Below, piece by piece: positions 17,612-27,637 of a DNA stretch of 48,762 bases; position 1 is the first letter of the stretch; each line of letters begins with the position of its first letter. Under the pieces are notes generated by a model. That model did not search any database, was not told where the DNA came from, and saw nothing but the letters and a program-made list of their open reading frames with translations. The DNA is from Candidatus Gastranaerophilales bacterium (GTDB lineage Bacteria; Cyanobacteriota; Vampirovibrionia; Gastranaerophilales; Gastranaerophilaceae), in the NCBI GenBank assembly GCA_944325535.1, contig CALVAL010000004.1, forward strand, positions 1-48,762, written 5' to 3'. The translations under genes were made by a program, and so were the position numbers.

Positions 17612-19210
17612 TTAAGATTCAAATAACTCACTAATTTTATCAGCAATGTCTCTAGGGTCTATTTCTTGAGTTATTTTATTTATATCTTGAGCCATTTGAT
17701 ATAATTTAGCTGCTTCTACTTTATCTCCTACAATAGAAGTTGCTCTAGCTAAATTAAAATGAGCTAATGCGTAATTAGGATTAGCTTCTACAGCTTTTTT
17801 AAATAATTCTATAGATTTATTAACTCTACCTAAATCATCTAAATATATAACTCCTAAATTATTATATGCTATATCATAATTTGGATTATACTTGATTGCT
17901 AATTCATATGATTTAATAGCTTCCTCAGTATCACCCTTACCCCAGTATAAGAATCCTAAGTTACAATGAATTTTAGGATTATGAGGCTGTAGTTCTAATG
18001 CTTGACGATATACTGCAAGAGCATTTGCATAATCTTCTTTGTCATAAAAAGCACTTCCTAAATTTACGTAGATATCAATATCTTCAGGTGTTAGTACATA
18101 TGCTGTCTGATATGCAGATATAGCAGCATCCGGATCAGATTTATTTTCTTGATAAACAAACCCCATTGTCTGTGCTATAACACTAGTCCAAGATTTATTA
18201 GGATTTAGAGTAATCGCTGTTTGATAATTTGAAATTGCAGAGTCGAAATCCCCCTTAATATAATATATATTAGCAAGATTTGAGTATAAATCAGGGATAT
18301 TAGGTGCCATAGCGATAAGCTTATTATAAATTTCGATAGCTTGATTATAGTCACCCTGTTCTTCATATGCTCTACATAAATGACGATAAGCGGCGATATT
18401 AAAAGAATCTAACCAAATAGCCATTTTATATTCTGTGATTGCATCTTCAAAATAACCTGTAGATAAATAAATATCACCAAGCACGCAGTATAATGGAGCA
18501 AAACCTGGCGCTGTTTCAATTGCATTTTTATATAATTCTATAGCTTTACCATAATCTTTTACTTGAATAGCATAAAAGCCTTTTAAAAATAGTGGCATAA
18601 ATCTAAAATAGAATATATTCTTAGCAATATTTTTACAAGCTAGCTTATCAAATGGTAGTAATAAGAAAGCTAACATCTTTTCTTTAAAAGCTTTAAATTT
18701 AGTATTAAAATTCTTAAAAGATGCTGCATCATAAAGTTTATATAATAAATAATGCGCACTAGAAGATGACAATTTAGAACAGTAAACAGCTGCTTCTGCA
18801 GCATCAATTGCATCTGTAAAATGAGCTTTCTTAACAAAAGTTTCAGCTAGCATATAATAAGCATCATAATAATTATTTTTCTTCTCTAATGCTAATGTAA
18901 GATAGTTTATAGCTTTATCTAAATCTCCTTTATAGTAAAAAGCAACACCTAGCTTATAATATATTTCACAAGAATCGATTAAAGATTCCATAGCTAACTG
19001 GTATTCAGTAATTGCTTCATCTATATATTGACAAGCATTAAAAATATCCAAATGCCACATCAAATAAAGATCTCCTAACCTTATGTGCAAATTAGGATTT
19101 GTAGGGTCTTTTTGTAAATCAATCCTACAACGCTCTATTTGATCATACATCTTATTTCTTGATTTACTATTTGTAACTGTGCTATTTTCATCAATTGTTT
19201 TTTTCATCAT
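17612..19210 (-). CDS. Tetratricopeptide-repeat protein
   Basis: 532 residues made almost wholly of TPR units: a first group at about 35-155, a divergent linker at about 155-205, and at least eight consecutive units from about 215 to 510 with typical W/Y, G, A, A, P spacing. No signal peptide or transmembrane segment is visible, so it is probably a cytoplasmic scaffold. The Shine-Dalgarno (AGGAAGAAG) is good. The PilZ-like gene ends 8 nt upstream, so both are probably transcribed from the promoter before 19824. Binding partners unknown. Confidence 0.88.
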   Translation of the reverse strand: MMKKTIDENSTVTNSKSRNKMYDQIERCRIDLQKDPTNPNLHIRLGDLYLMWHLDIFNACQYIDEAITEYQLAMESLIDSCEIYYKLGVAFYYKGDLDKAINYLTLALEKKNNYYDAYYMLAETFVKKAHFTDAIDAAEAAVYCSKLSSSSAHYLLYKLYDAASFKNFNTKFKAFKEKMLAFLLLPFDKLACKNIAKNIFYFRFMPLFLKGFYAIQVKDYGKAIELYKNAIETAPGFAPLYCVLGDIYLSTGYFEDAITEYKMAIWLDSFNIAAYRHLCRAYEEQGDYNQAIEIYNKLIAMAPNIPDLYSNLANIYYIKGDFDSAISNYQTAITLNPNKSWTSVIAQTMGFVYQENKSDPDAAISAYQTAYVLTPEDIDIYVNLGSAFYDKEDYANALAVYRQALELQPHNPKIHCNLGFLYWGKGDTEEAIKSYELAIKYNPNYDIAYNNLGVIYLDDLGRVNKSIELFKKAVEANPNYALAHFNLARATSIVGDKVEAAKLYQMAQDINKITQEIDPRDIADKISELFES

Positions 19211-19218
19211 ACTTCTTC

Positions 19219-19824
19219 CTAGTCAGAATTATTGCTATATAAATACATATAATAAAGTAAAGCCTGTCTGTCTTCTTCAATCATATTAGAATAACTAGCT
19301 GTAAATTCATTATCATATACAGGATCTACTTCAGTTACAGTACCTGTAAAATTAATTATACCATAATTTTTCGGTAAAATAAGTTCTCCTTCAAATGTAT
19401 CATTAACTTTAAAAGAATAATCGCTATAAAATTTTATATATTCAGTAGATAATACAAAAGTTTTTTCTCTTAAAATATTTGAATCTGGTAACTTTATATT
19501 TAAACTCTCTATAGCTTCTACTGAAGGAATTTCAGATGTAGGTGTTAATTTTATAGCATTTCTATCATATTCAATCATAAAATCATCTTCAAGCGGAGAA
19601 GATATTATAATAGTATTAAAATCAACAGTCCCTATCTTAGAAAAAACTTTAACAGTTAAACGCTGCCCAACATTTAAAAATTCGATATAGCGCATAAAAT
19701 ATTGTGGTAATTCTACAACTATTCGATCTTCATAAGCTTTCGTTATTAGGCATGAAATCTCAACAAGATTTTCACCTTTTTGAAAATATATGCTAATTTT
19801 TTGCCCTGATTTAATTAAATCCAT
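19219..19824 (-). CDS. PilZ/YcgR-like two-domain protein lacking the c-di-GMP motif
   Basis: 201 residues from the ATG at 19824. The arrangement, an N-terminal small beta-barrel (about 1-95) followed by a second beta-rich domain (about 100-190), resembles YcgR/PilZ flagellar-brake proteins. The diagnostic PilZ residues RxxxR and (D/N)xSxxG are not visible, so c-di-GMP binding is doubtful. A longer frame starts at TTG 19860, but that TTG sits in a -35 box. TPR gene downstream after 8 nt. Could equally be an unrelated beta-barrel protein; assignment is by architecture only. Confidence 0.55.
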   Translation of the reverse strand: MDLIKSGQKISIYFQKGENLVEISCLITKAYEDRIVVELPQYFMRYIEFLNVGQRLTVKVFSKIGTVDFNTIIISSPLEDDFMIEYDRNAIKLTPTSEIPSVEAIESLNIKLPDSNILREKTFVLSTEYIKFYSDYSFKVNDTFEGELILPKNYGIINFTGTVTEVDPVYDNEFTASYSNMIEEDRQALLYYMYLYSNNSD

Positions 19825-19860
19825 ATCTAATATTATAAATAAGTTAATATTAAAATACAA
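19822..19860 (-). promoter_or_regulatory. Promoter for a leaderless transcript (19824 gene)
   Basis: Minus strand: TTGTAT (19860-19855), a 17-nt spacer, TATAAT (19837-19832), 7 nt, then ATG at 19824. The TTG is in frame 12 codons upstream, exactly as at 14053 and 43499. Confidence 0.7.
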
Positions 19861-19904
19861 CTTTTATATATACTATAAATGCATTAAATTCAAAATAATT
19901 TATA

Positions 19905-22900
19905 CTAGTATGGTAATTTATCAATAAAATCAGGAATTTTCACATTAGACATCGGCACATCAGCCTGTCTCATCGATTTTTGAGAATATGAAATCCAATT
20001 AAATTGAATTACTGAACTTGGACTTTCAACAGGTCCATTTATTATACTTCTAAATTCTTTTGTATTTTTCATTGGTAATTGTGGTAACAAATCAAAATCT
20101 TCGGGCAATATATTATATTTTGAATCCTGTCCTGTAAGCATTACAAGAAGCTTATTCCAAGAAAACTCGCCAAAAGCACCTAGACCAGATATAACCTCAT
20201 CTGACAACCTTCCTAAGACTTGCAGCTTTCCATAATCAGTTATAGTATTATATGAACCTTTAATAAAGAGACTCATTAATGGACCTTGAGACTGTAACAT
20301 ATTTATATGTGCAATTCCGGATTTTAACTTTATATCACCTCTTAAGTATTTAAACAACCCTGTATCTTTCAACGTTATAGCCTTAGTTACAACACTTAAA
20401 GATGTTCTTAACATATTATCAGCTACTACATTTTGCGCATATAATAAATGTTCTAATTTACCCAAAGTGCCCATTCTACCATTATGAACAATAAATTTTA
20501 TATTGCCATCTAAAGAAGATTTAGAAGCTAGATTACCTTGCATTGTAGTATCAAAATCCATAATACCGCTTACAGTATCTTTTTTAATTGCGATAATATC
20601 AAAAATTGGTGCAGCACTAACGCTTCTAGCTTGCAATACAGATTTAAAGTTTTCATCTTTTAAATTAAAATCAAGACTTCCTGCAATTTTACCATTAAAT
20701 ATTTCAGAAGAGATGTTTCTTACCATTAATAAATTATCTTTCATCTCAAAATCAGCATTTACTGCAGATAAATAAAGTGGAGAATTATAAATAGATAAAG
20801 TTGCTTTCTCTGAATAAAACTTTCCATTATTTATTGTTATAGGTACAGACTTTACAATAGGATTGTCTTTATACATTAGGAAAGTATCCGTATTTATATA
20901 TTTTGATTTAACAGTAGTATTTTTAACTAGCACTCCTTTAGTAAAATCAGTAGATAATACCGAATTTACACTCATAAATGAATCTGCTATTTTTAAAGCT
21001 GGGGCATTAATGATTGCCACATTTTTATTAAAATCTACCGTCATATTACCAACATTTAATTGTAAAAATTGATTAATTAAATTTTGAACTGACAGTTGAC
21101 CAATTATTTCAGGAGAATTAACTTTTCCATTTAAGAATAAATCTCCTTTAATTTGAGCTATTGTATCGCCTAGAGTAATATTTAATTGTTGAGGAATAAA
21201 CAATCTAACATTCTTAAATATTGGTCTCGTAAATAGTTCTTCAATATTCCCTGTTAAAAGGATCTTTCTTTGAGCTTTCAAATTAGGTTTTATATCTCCA
21301 AAAAATCTTCCATTGTATGATAGAACACTTAAATCATCAATTTTCAGATTATTATTTTCTATTTTTGCTACAAAATTAATAAGAGAAGGCTCATCAAATA
21401 AAGAAGATTTTTCAAATAGCAACTGCATTCCTATATTTTGAACTTCTCGATTTCCATTAAATCTAGCTTTTATAGGATATATGTTAGAAATAGCATTTAA
21501 CCCCTTTATATCTCTTGAATTTATAAAACCATCAAAACTTACGTTAAATGTTACATCTTTGGTACTAAAATTGGATATTTCAGCTTTAGCAGTAAGTTTT
21601 GAATTTGCCATAAAGATATTTGTATCAGGAACTTTTATAGTATCTCTTTCAACGTTTAACTTTAGTACAGGCATCTTGATTAATTCAATGTTTGGAGTTT
21701 TTATAGATATATTATTAACATATGCAATATTATTTTTATTCGTATCTATTTTTAAAGAATTAAACTTTAAATCGTACTTTTTTAGTGAAGCATTAAAATT
21801 TTCAAGCTGAATATTCTCTTTATGAACAATATTATCAAAAGTACCACTTATATTAGCGGCCAAAGAAACTATTCCATTTTTAATTCCTAAAGACATCGGA
21901 CACAAATGTGATAATTCAACTTTATTCATTAATACTTCTATATCAATATTTTTATCTATCTTACCTTTTACTAATATTGGGGAATTTTTTACATAGCCAA
22001 TCATATTAACGATACTGATTGTATTATTTGAAAAATCTATATCTGAATTAATTTTATTTATTTCAATACCTTTTGCTTTTATAGAAGCATTATTTATTTT
22101 TAAATAGCCTGCTGATTTAACTTTATTAACATCACCTTTTATATTAAAATCCGCTTTTAATGACCCTGAAATTCTATCAATATTCTTTAAATCTGAAAAA
22201 TCTGTAATTAATTTTAATTTTTGGTAGATATCAGATAATTGTATTTCATCTGATTTGACTTTTAAATCTAAACCAAATTTTTTAGAGTTATTAATAACTC
22301 CATCGACATATATCTTTTTATCATTTGAAGCGTATATATTAGATAGAACTCCTATTTTATCACCTAAAAATGTTAAATATATAAAGCTCTTAGGAGATTT
22401 ATGTGTAGGATCCAAAACTGAAATATTATCAACATTAACCAACCCAGAAATTTGATTTACTCCATCGATAGTGTTATATAACTTTAAATCGGCAATGATA
22501 TCCGAATGAAAATCTAAACTTTCAATTTGTGAAATAATATCTTTATAATTAAGATTTTTCTCTACATTTTCAGGCATTTTTACATTAGGAGTTATAGATA
22601 TATCATAAGATATGTATTTTTTATCATTTATTGAAAAATTGCCAATAGTAGAGACTTTATAATTTTTAACACTTATAATCTTTGTTATATCAAAATTAGA
22701 GCCTGAAAATTTTAAATTTTTATTTAAAGATTTATCATAATAGTTAACACTGTATGCTTTTATGTCTAAATCAGGAGTTTCTTCAAATTTTTTTTCGCCC
22801 ATTTTTGATAAAAGCTCATTCAAATATTTATCAGATGAAGATATTTTTAAAATAAATTTATCTGCATATACTCTTTTAATTATTACATCGTCTTTAAATA

Positions 22901-23183
22901 GTGATGACCATGGTATAAAAAATTTTACGTTATCAAACTGACTAAATTTTTGTCCGTCTTTATACATTACATGCATTACTGGAGCTTTCACTTTTAATGA
23001 TGGGCCAAAACGAAATATTAATTTCTCAATATGAACATTTACCCCTAAATCATTCGCTACTTGTTTCTCAATAATAGGTATAAATTTAGTTGCATTTATA
23101 GGTATAAAACATATTGATACACAAAAAACTACAAAAAATAAAAATACAACAGAAAGCTTTTTATATTTCTTTTTCATTTTCAT
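19905..23183 (-). CDS. AsmA-like protein (AsmA/TamB-type lipid-transport superfamily)
   Basis: 1092 residues with one N-terminal transmembrane anchor (about 10-28) and a long, beta-rich periplasmic part built of repeated short strands, as in the AsmA-like proteins (TamB, YhdP, YicH) thought to bridge the inner and outer membranes for phospholipid transport. The early F/P-rich segment after the anchor, with VNVHIEKL-type strands, is AsmA-like. The C-terminal region (about 880-1040) resembles AsmA_2-type domains. The start overlaps the ABC gene stop in an ATGA arrangement, so expression is coupled to it. Which branch of the superfamily it belongs to cannot be decided by eye. Confidence 0.82.
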   Translation of the reverse strand: MKMKKKYKKLSVVFLFFVVFCVSICFIPINATKFIPIIEKQVANDLGVNVHIEKLIFRFGPSLKVKAPVMHVMYKDGQKFSQFDNVKFFIPWSSLFKDDVIIKRVYADKFILKISSSDKYLNELLSKMGEKKFEETPDLDIKAYSVNYYDKSLNKNLKFSGSNFDITKIISVKNYKVSTIGNFSINDKKYISYDISITPNVKMPENVEKNLNYKDIISQIESLDFHSDIIADLKLYNTIDGVNQISGLVNVDNISVLDPTHKSPKSFIYLTFLGDKIGVLSNIYASNDKKIYVDGVINNSKKFGLDLKVKSDEIQLSDIYQKLKLITDFSDLKNIDRISGSLKADFNIKGDVNKVKSAGYLKINNASIKAKGIEINKINSDIDFSNNTISIVNMIGYVKNSPILVKGKIDKNIDIEVLMNKVELSHLCPMSLGIKNGIVSLAANISGTFDNIVHKENIQLENFNASLKKYDLKFNSLKIDTNKNNIAYVNNISIKTPNIELIKMPVLKLNVERDTIKVPDTNIFMANSKLTAKAEISNFSTKDVTFNVSFDGFINSRDIKGLNAISNIYPIKARFNGNREVQNIGMQLLFEKSSLFDEPSLINFVAKIENNNLKIDDLSVLSYNGRFFGDIKPNLKAQRKILLTGNIEELFTRPIFKNVRLFIPQQLNITLGDTIAQIKGDLFLNGKVNSPEIIGQLSVQNLINQFLQLNVGNMTVDFNKNVAIINAPALKIADSFMSVNSVLSTDFTKGVLVKNTTVKSKYINTDTFLMYKDNPIVKSVPITINNGKFYSEKATLSIYNSPLYLSAVNADFEMKDNLLMVRNISSEIFNGKIAGSLDFNLKDENFKSVLQARSVSAAPIFDIIAIKKDTVSGIMDFDTTMQGNLASKSSLDGNIKFIVHNGRMGTLGKLEHLLYAQNVVADNMLRTSLSVVTKAITLKDTGLFKYLRGDIKLKSGIAHINMLQSQGPLMSLFIKGSYNTITDYGKLQVLGRLSDEVISGLGAFGEFSWNKLLVMLTGQDSKYNILPEDFDLLPQLPMKNTKEFRSIINGPVESPSSVIQFNWISYSQKSMRQADVPMSNVKIPDFIDKLPY

Positions 23184-24214
23184 CTTCTTATTATATCTCC
23201 AGTATTAACATCAAAAAAATACATATCACTAATTGACACGCACAAATTTAATTTATCATCAAATTTATAATCTATTGGAATACGAGCAGAACATTTATTT
23301 CCATTTAAATAAAAATAAACAATTTTCTCTCCTCCAGTCATCTCAACAATTTCTGGCTTAACTACTATAGTAGTTGTACCTGAAATCATTTTTTCTGCAC
23401 GAATTCCAATAGTAACAGCGCCTTCAATATTTAATTCACTATCAAATTGTACACCGTTAATATCAAACTTTTTATCTTTCACTTCTACGTCAACAAAATT
23501 CATTTGACCAATAAAACCAGCGACAAACTTATTATTCGGATTATTATAAATATTTTCAGGAGTATCAACTTGCTGTATTTTACCTTTATCCAATACAACA
23601 ATTCTATCACCCATAGTCAAAGCTTCTGTTTGATCATGTGTTACATATATAAATGTAGTCTGCAGATTTTTATGTAATTTCTTTATCTCAGATCTCATTT
23701 GAACACGCAAATTTGCATCTAAATTAGAAAGAGGTTCATCCATTAAAAACACTTTTGGATTTCTAACGATTGCGCGCCCTAAAGCAACTCTTTGTCTCTG
23801 TCCTCCCGATAATTGTTTAGGTTTTCTTTCTAATAAATCTTCTAAATTTAAAGATTTTGCAACTTCTATTACTTTATTATGTATAAATGCCTTATCATAC
23901 TTTCGCATTTTAAGTCCAAAGGCAATGTTATCAAAAACACTCATATGAGGATATAAAGCATAACTTTGAAATACAAATGCAATATCCCTATCTTTTGGAT
24001 GTTCATTATTTACAACTTTATTATCAATTAATATTTCACCTGATGTAATATCTTCAAGACCAGATATAAGTCTCAAAATCGTAGATTTACCACAACCTGA
24101 AGAACCTACTAGTACTATAAACTCTTTATCGTTTATTTCTAAATTAATGTTATCTATTATATTTTTCTTGTTATCATATGATTTTACAAGATTTTTTAAT
24201 ACAACACTACTCAT
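23180..24214 (-). CDS. ABC transporter ATP-binding protein, MalK/UgpC type
   Basis: 344 residues. Seen: Walker A GSSGCGKST (37-45), Q-loop VFQSYALYPH, signature LSGGQ (135-139), Walker B VFLMDEP (155-161) and H-loop VTHD near 192. A C-terminal TOBE/OB region of about 110 residues is typical of sugar or glycerol-3-phosphate importers (MalK, UgpC, MsmX). No permease or binding-protein genes are adjacent, so it may energise importers encoded elsewhere. It lies between the degenerate kinase gene (11-nt gap) and the AsmA-like gene (4-nt overlap). Confidence 0.92.
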   Translation of the reverse strand: MSSVVLKNLVKSYDNKKNIIDNINLEINDKEFIVLVGSSGCGKSTILRLISGLEDITSGEILIDNKVVNNEHPKDRDIAFVFQSYALYPHMSVFDNIAFGLKMRKYDKAFIHNKVIEVAKSLNLEDLLERKPKQLSGGQRQRVALGRAIVRNPKVFLMDEPLSNLDANLRVQMRSEIKKLHKNLQTTFIYVTHDQTEALTMGDRIVVLDKGKIQQVDTPENIYNNPNNKFVAGFIGQMNFVDVEVKDKKFDINGVQFDSELNIEGAVTIGIRAEKMISGTTTIVVKPEIVEMTGGEKIVYFYLNGNKCSARIPIDYKFDDKLNLCVSISDMYFFDVNTGDIIRR

Positions 24215-24225
24215 ATTACTACACC

Positions 24226-25311
24226 CTAATTAGAAGGAATAATCACATTAAAAGAGGTACTCTTAAGAATTTGAGACTCAACCCAAATTATTCCTCCAAG
24301 AATTTGTACCCAATTTTTTACACTTGCTAATACAATAGCTCTTAAGACATTCTTTCTATTTGTAGAATCTATAATTTTATATGGGTCGAAAATATATTCT
24401 AAATCATTTTCTGATAAAAGCATTGCAGAAGAAGACAAGGTAATATGAGTATAATTACCATCTAATAGTCCTTTTTCTGTTAGTAACTCTTTACTAGGAG
24501 TTGAAACCTCAATACTTATTTCTCCCATATCTATAGATTTTAGAATTACCTCCAAAATATTTTGTACTATATTTTTTACAATTTTTTCATCTGTAGATAT
24601 AGTCTTTTTTAAACCTTCTTGAGCAGATACAGATATTTTTATGTCTTTATCTTTATAGAGTTGTTCATTATATTTAGCTGTCGCATTTATCAAATTCAAT
24701 ATATCAAGGACTTTGTTTTCCAAATTTTCCGAATTTAATTCAGTTTCTGATAACTCTAGTAATTTTGCCATAAAATACATAAGTTCTGTCGAATTTTTAT
24801 TAATTATTCTTATGTATTTTTCTTGCTGCTCATTAAGTTCTCCGCCTAGCCCATCAGCCATTGCTTGTGAGAAACCAACAATAGACTGAATAGGAGACTT
24901 TAAATCATTCGCCAACTTTATTAAAAAGTTATTTTTTTCTCTATTCGTCTCTTCTTCATTTGATTCATTAGAATTTAAATTTAATTCTGAAGTTATTGCA
25001 TCTCTAAAATCTAATACATAACCTTCATCTATTTCTTTTACAGTCATATCAAAGTAAATTTCTTTTTCTATGAACTTAGTAATAACCGGCCTGTGCGTAA
25101 TTATATAACTTGAGATTAAATTCATTGGATTTTCGATAAAATCAGAAATGTTTGAAGTTAACAAATGCATTTTTGAAGTCTCAAAAATTTCTGCAGCAAT
25201 ATCATTCACCCATTGAATTTTACCATCCTTTGAACACATTATTATAGCATCAGGGAGAGCTTTTTCTACATCTATAGAATTTGTCCTGAACAAAATTTTT
25301 TTAATATCCAT
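24226..25311 (-). CDS. Degenerate PAS histidine kinase (pseudokinase)
   Basis: 361 residues with the layout of a soluble sensor histidine kinase: PAS domain (about 12-105), linker, dimerisation helices (about 126-195) and an ATPase-like domain (about 225-360). The H-box reads ANDLKSP at 134-140, so Asn135 replaces the phosphorylated His of the usual SHELRTP. In the ATPase part the GxG of the G1 box is missing (the segment before ENDLEYIFDPY has no DxGxG). The N-box asparagines (NIVQN) and the GGIIWVES end motif remain. Autophosphorylation is therefore unlikely; a scaffold or allosteric role is inferred. Shine-Dalgarno AAGGAAG is present. No response regulator is nearby. Confidence 0.8.
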   Translation of the reverse strand: MDIKKILFRTNSIDVEKALPDAIIMCSKDGKIQWVNDIAAEIFETSKMHLLTSNISDFIENPMNLISSYIITHRPVITKFIEKEIYFDMTVKEIDEGYVLDFRDAITSELNLNSNESNEEETNREKNNFLIKLANDLKSPIQSIVGFSQAMADGLGGELNEQQEKYIRIINKNSTELMYFMAKLLELSETELNSENLENKVLDILNLINATAKYNEQLYKDKDIKISVSAQEGLKKTISTDEKIVKNIVQNILEVILKSIDMGEISIEVSTPSKELLTEKGLLDGNYTHITLSSSAMLLSENDLEYIFDPYKIIDSTNRKNVLRAIVLASVKNWVQILGGIIWVESQILKSTSFNVIIPSN

Positions 25312-25432
25312 ATTTCAATACTTCCTTCTTTGATTGTATTCTATCACAAAATAATACTATTAAAAAAAGATTAAAAATATTAAGATTTATGAAATTTTGT
25401 ATTAATATAAAAGAAAAAGTAAAGGATATGAT

Positions 25433-26455
25433 ATGAAATACAAAGACTATTATGAAATATTAGGTGTATCAAGAGACGCAGACAATGCAGCTATAAAATC
25501 AGCTTATAGAAAACTAGCTCGTAAATACCATCCTGATGTCAATAAAACAAAAGAAGCAGAAGAAAAATTCAAAGATATAAATGAAGCATATGAAGTATTA
25601 TCTGATAAAGCTAAACGTCAAAGATATGACAGCTTAGGATCAAATTGGCAAGGAGGCGCTGATTACACCCCACCTCCAGGGTTTGAAAATTTCAATTTTA
25701 ACTTTAATCAAGGTGGCGCACAAAGTTTTGACTTCGGTGGCAGTGGTTTCTCTGATTTCTTTAGTTCTTTATTTGGCGATATGATGTCAGGTGGAGCAAA
25801 CATGAACAGTAATGGCTTTGGCGGCTTTGATTTTTCTCAAGCTGCAAGAAATACTACACACTCAAGACAAAAACACACACAACCCCAAGAAGATTTGGAT
25901 ATAAATAAAAACCTAAATGTAACTGCTAAAGAAATCTTTGAGGGGAAACCTATAAGCGTAACATTTAAAGATGTTGAAAAATGCACACACTGCAATGGAA
26001 ATGGATACTGTCCTAACTGCGGTGGTACTGGCGTTATAACAAATAATAGAACGGTTAAAGTTAAATTACCTAAAGGAATAGAAGAAGGTAAAAAAGTTCG
26101 ACTTAAAGGAGAAGGTAAATCAGACACATTAGGCCATAAAGGTGATTTATACTTAACCATACACTTCAAAGATAGCGAATATGAATTTGAAGGCAGTGAT
26201 TTAATCAAAGAGATTGAAATTACGCCACCTGAAGCAGTATTAGGCTGTTCTAAAGAAATTGATACTTTACATGGCAAAATTAACATAAAAATTCCTCAAG
26301 AAGTATCAAGCGGACAATCATTGAGACTAAAACAGCTTGGTCTGCCAACAAAAAATGGTTATGGAGATTTAAAAGCAAAAATAAAAATAGTTGTACCTAA
26401 AAATATGTCTAATGAAATAAAAGACTTATATAAACAAATACTAAAATTAAGTTAA
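25433..26455 (+). CDS. DnaJ-like co-chaperone with a minimal zinc site
   Basis: 340 residues. N-terminal J domain with HPD at 33-35, a Gly/Phe-rich linker (about 73-140), then C-terminal beta-sandwich client-binding domains (about 155-340). DnaJ has four CxxCxGxG repeats and CbpA has none; here there are two adjacent ones (C184, C187, C193, C196), enough for a single zinc site. The protein thus sits between the DnaJ and CbpA types. It should stimulate DnaK ATPase. A Shine-Dalgarno AAAGGAT precedes the ATG. Divergent from the pseudokinase gene; gcvT follows after its own promoter. Confidence 0.9.
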   Translation: MKYKDYYEILGVSRDADNAAIKSAYRKLARKYHPDVNKTKEAEEKFKDINEAYEVLSDKAKRQRYDSLGSNWQGGADYTPPPGFENFNFNFNQGGAQSFDFGGSGFSDFFSSLFGDMMSGGANMNSNGFGGFDFSQAARNTTHSRQKHTQPQEDLDINKNLNVTAKEIFEGKPISVTFKDVEKCTHCNGNGYCPNCGGTGVITNNRTVKVKLPKGIEEGKKVRLKGEGKSDTLGHKGDLYLTIHFKDSEYEFEGSDLIKEIEITPPEAVLGCSKEIDTLHGKINIKIPQEVSSGQSLRLKQLGLPTKNGYGDLKAKIKIVVPKNMSNEIKDLYKQILKLS

Positions 26456-26463
26456 AGAACCTC

Positions 26464-26513
26464 TTGACAACATTCACATTTATTAAGACAATAATATGTG
26501 AATATTGGAGGGG
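26464..26513 (+). promoter_or_regulatory. Promoter and ribosome site of gcvT
   Basis: A perfect -35 TTGACA (26464-26469), a 17-nt spacer and GACAAT (26487-26492) precede a strong Shine-Dalgarno GGAGGGG (26507-26513). This selects the ATG at 26516 over the GTG at 26498. The short leader leaves no room for a glycine riboswitch. Confidence 0.6.
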
Positions 26514-26515
26514 AT

Positions 26516-27616
26516 ATGACAAAGCAAACTTTTCTTCATGATAAGCATATTGAACTAGGTGCAAAAATGGTAGATTTTGCAGGTTGGGAAATGCCTGTAC
26601 AATATTCATCAATAATAGAAGAACATAAAGCTGTAAGGAATGGCATTGGGATTTTTGACGTGTCTCACATGGGAGAAGTTATTGTAAAAGGCGAAGATGC
26701 TCTTCCTTTTTTGAATAAAGTTGTTCCTCAAAATATAAACAGACTAAATTTATATAAGGCAGTATATTGTCAATTAACAAATAAAAATGGCGGTATTATT
26801 GACGATTTAATAATTTATAAAATTGATGAAAACAAATATTTAATAATTGCAAACGCATCAAGAATTGATGAAGATTTAAACTGGCTAGTACGTAACAAAT
26901 CAGGCTTTAATGTAGATATTATAAATGAGTCACATAACTATTCATTACTTGCAATACAAGGGCCTAATGCTTGCAAATTGCTAGAAGATGTTGGGATCAC
27001 AAATCTTCCATTATTTTTTACAATCAAAAGAGATGAACTTTTTAATGTAAACGTTTGGATTTCAAGAACAGGATATACTGGCGAAGATGGTGTAGAAATA
27101 CTTGTAAGAAATGAATTTTCTGAATATTTATGGGATAAATTACTAGAAAGTGGGAAAAAATATGGCATACAACCCATTGGTCTAGGAGCAAGAGACACAT
27201 TAAGATTAGAAGCTGCTTTACATCTATATGGAAATGATTTAGACTAAAACACCACCCCTATAGAAGCTGGACTATCTTGGTCTATCCCTAAAGACAAAAT
27301 AGAAGAATATAATGGAAAGAACTTTATAGAACAGCAACTAGAAAAAGGAATTGAAAAAAAACTTATTGGATTTAAAATGCTTGATCGTGCAATTGCAAGA
27401 CACGGTTATGAAATCTTCTATAACAACAATAAGATAGGAAAAGTAACAAGTGGGGGTATTTCACCTACAAGAGGTGATAATATTGGCATGGGGTACATTA
27501 AAAATCTTGACAATTTATCTGTAGGCTCTACAATTCAAATTATGATAAGAGAAAAATTACACAATGCTGAAATTGTTAAACGTCCATTTGTAATGAAAAG
27601 GAATAAGAATAATTAA
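26516..27616 (+). pseudogene. gcvT: Aminomethyltransferase gene (glycine cleavage T) with in-frame stop
   Basis: GcvT transfers the aminomethyl unit of lipoyl-GcvH to tetrahydrofolate. From ATG 26516 the frame encodes a full-length protein of about 366 codons, interrupted by one TAA at 27245-27247. The frame resumes without shift. The residues before the stop (HLYGNDLD) and after it (NTTPIEAGLSW) are the contiguous GcvT segment seen in homologues, where the stop position is usually Glu or Lys. GAA or AAA to TAA is a single substitution. The N-terminal part (ends 27247) and the C-terminal part are otherwise intact. A recent nonsense mutation or a sequencing/assembly error is likely. gcvH and gcvPA directly downstream are intact. 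Confidence 0.9.
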
Positions 27617-27637
27617 TATAATAAGGAGAATTACTGA

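Noticed and set aside
25837-26286. 149-codon antisense frame inside the DnaJ-like gene
   Set aside because: It is a shadow of a strongly conserved gene, with no ribosome site and no recognisable domain.
26456-26515. Glycine riboswitch before gcvT
   Set aside because: Only about 60 nt are available and they contain a normal promoter and ribosome site.
27245-27247. Stop-codon reassignment or selenocysteine-like recoding to explain gcvT
   Set aside because: TAA is used as the normal stop by many genes here, including gcvH (28010-28012) and waaA, and no recoding structure is evident.
27377-27616. Separate 79-aa gene downstream of the gcvT stop
   Set aside because: It is the C-terminal part of gcvT in the same frame; its ATG is an internal methionine without a ribosome site.
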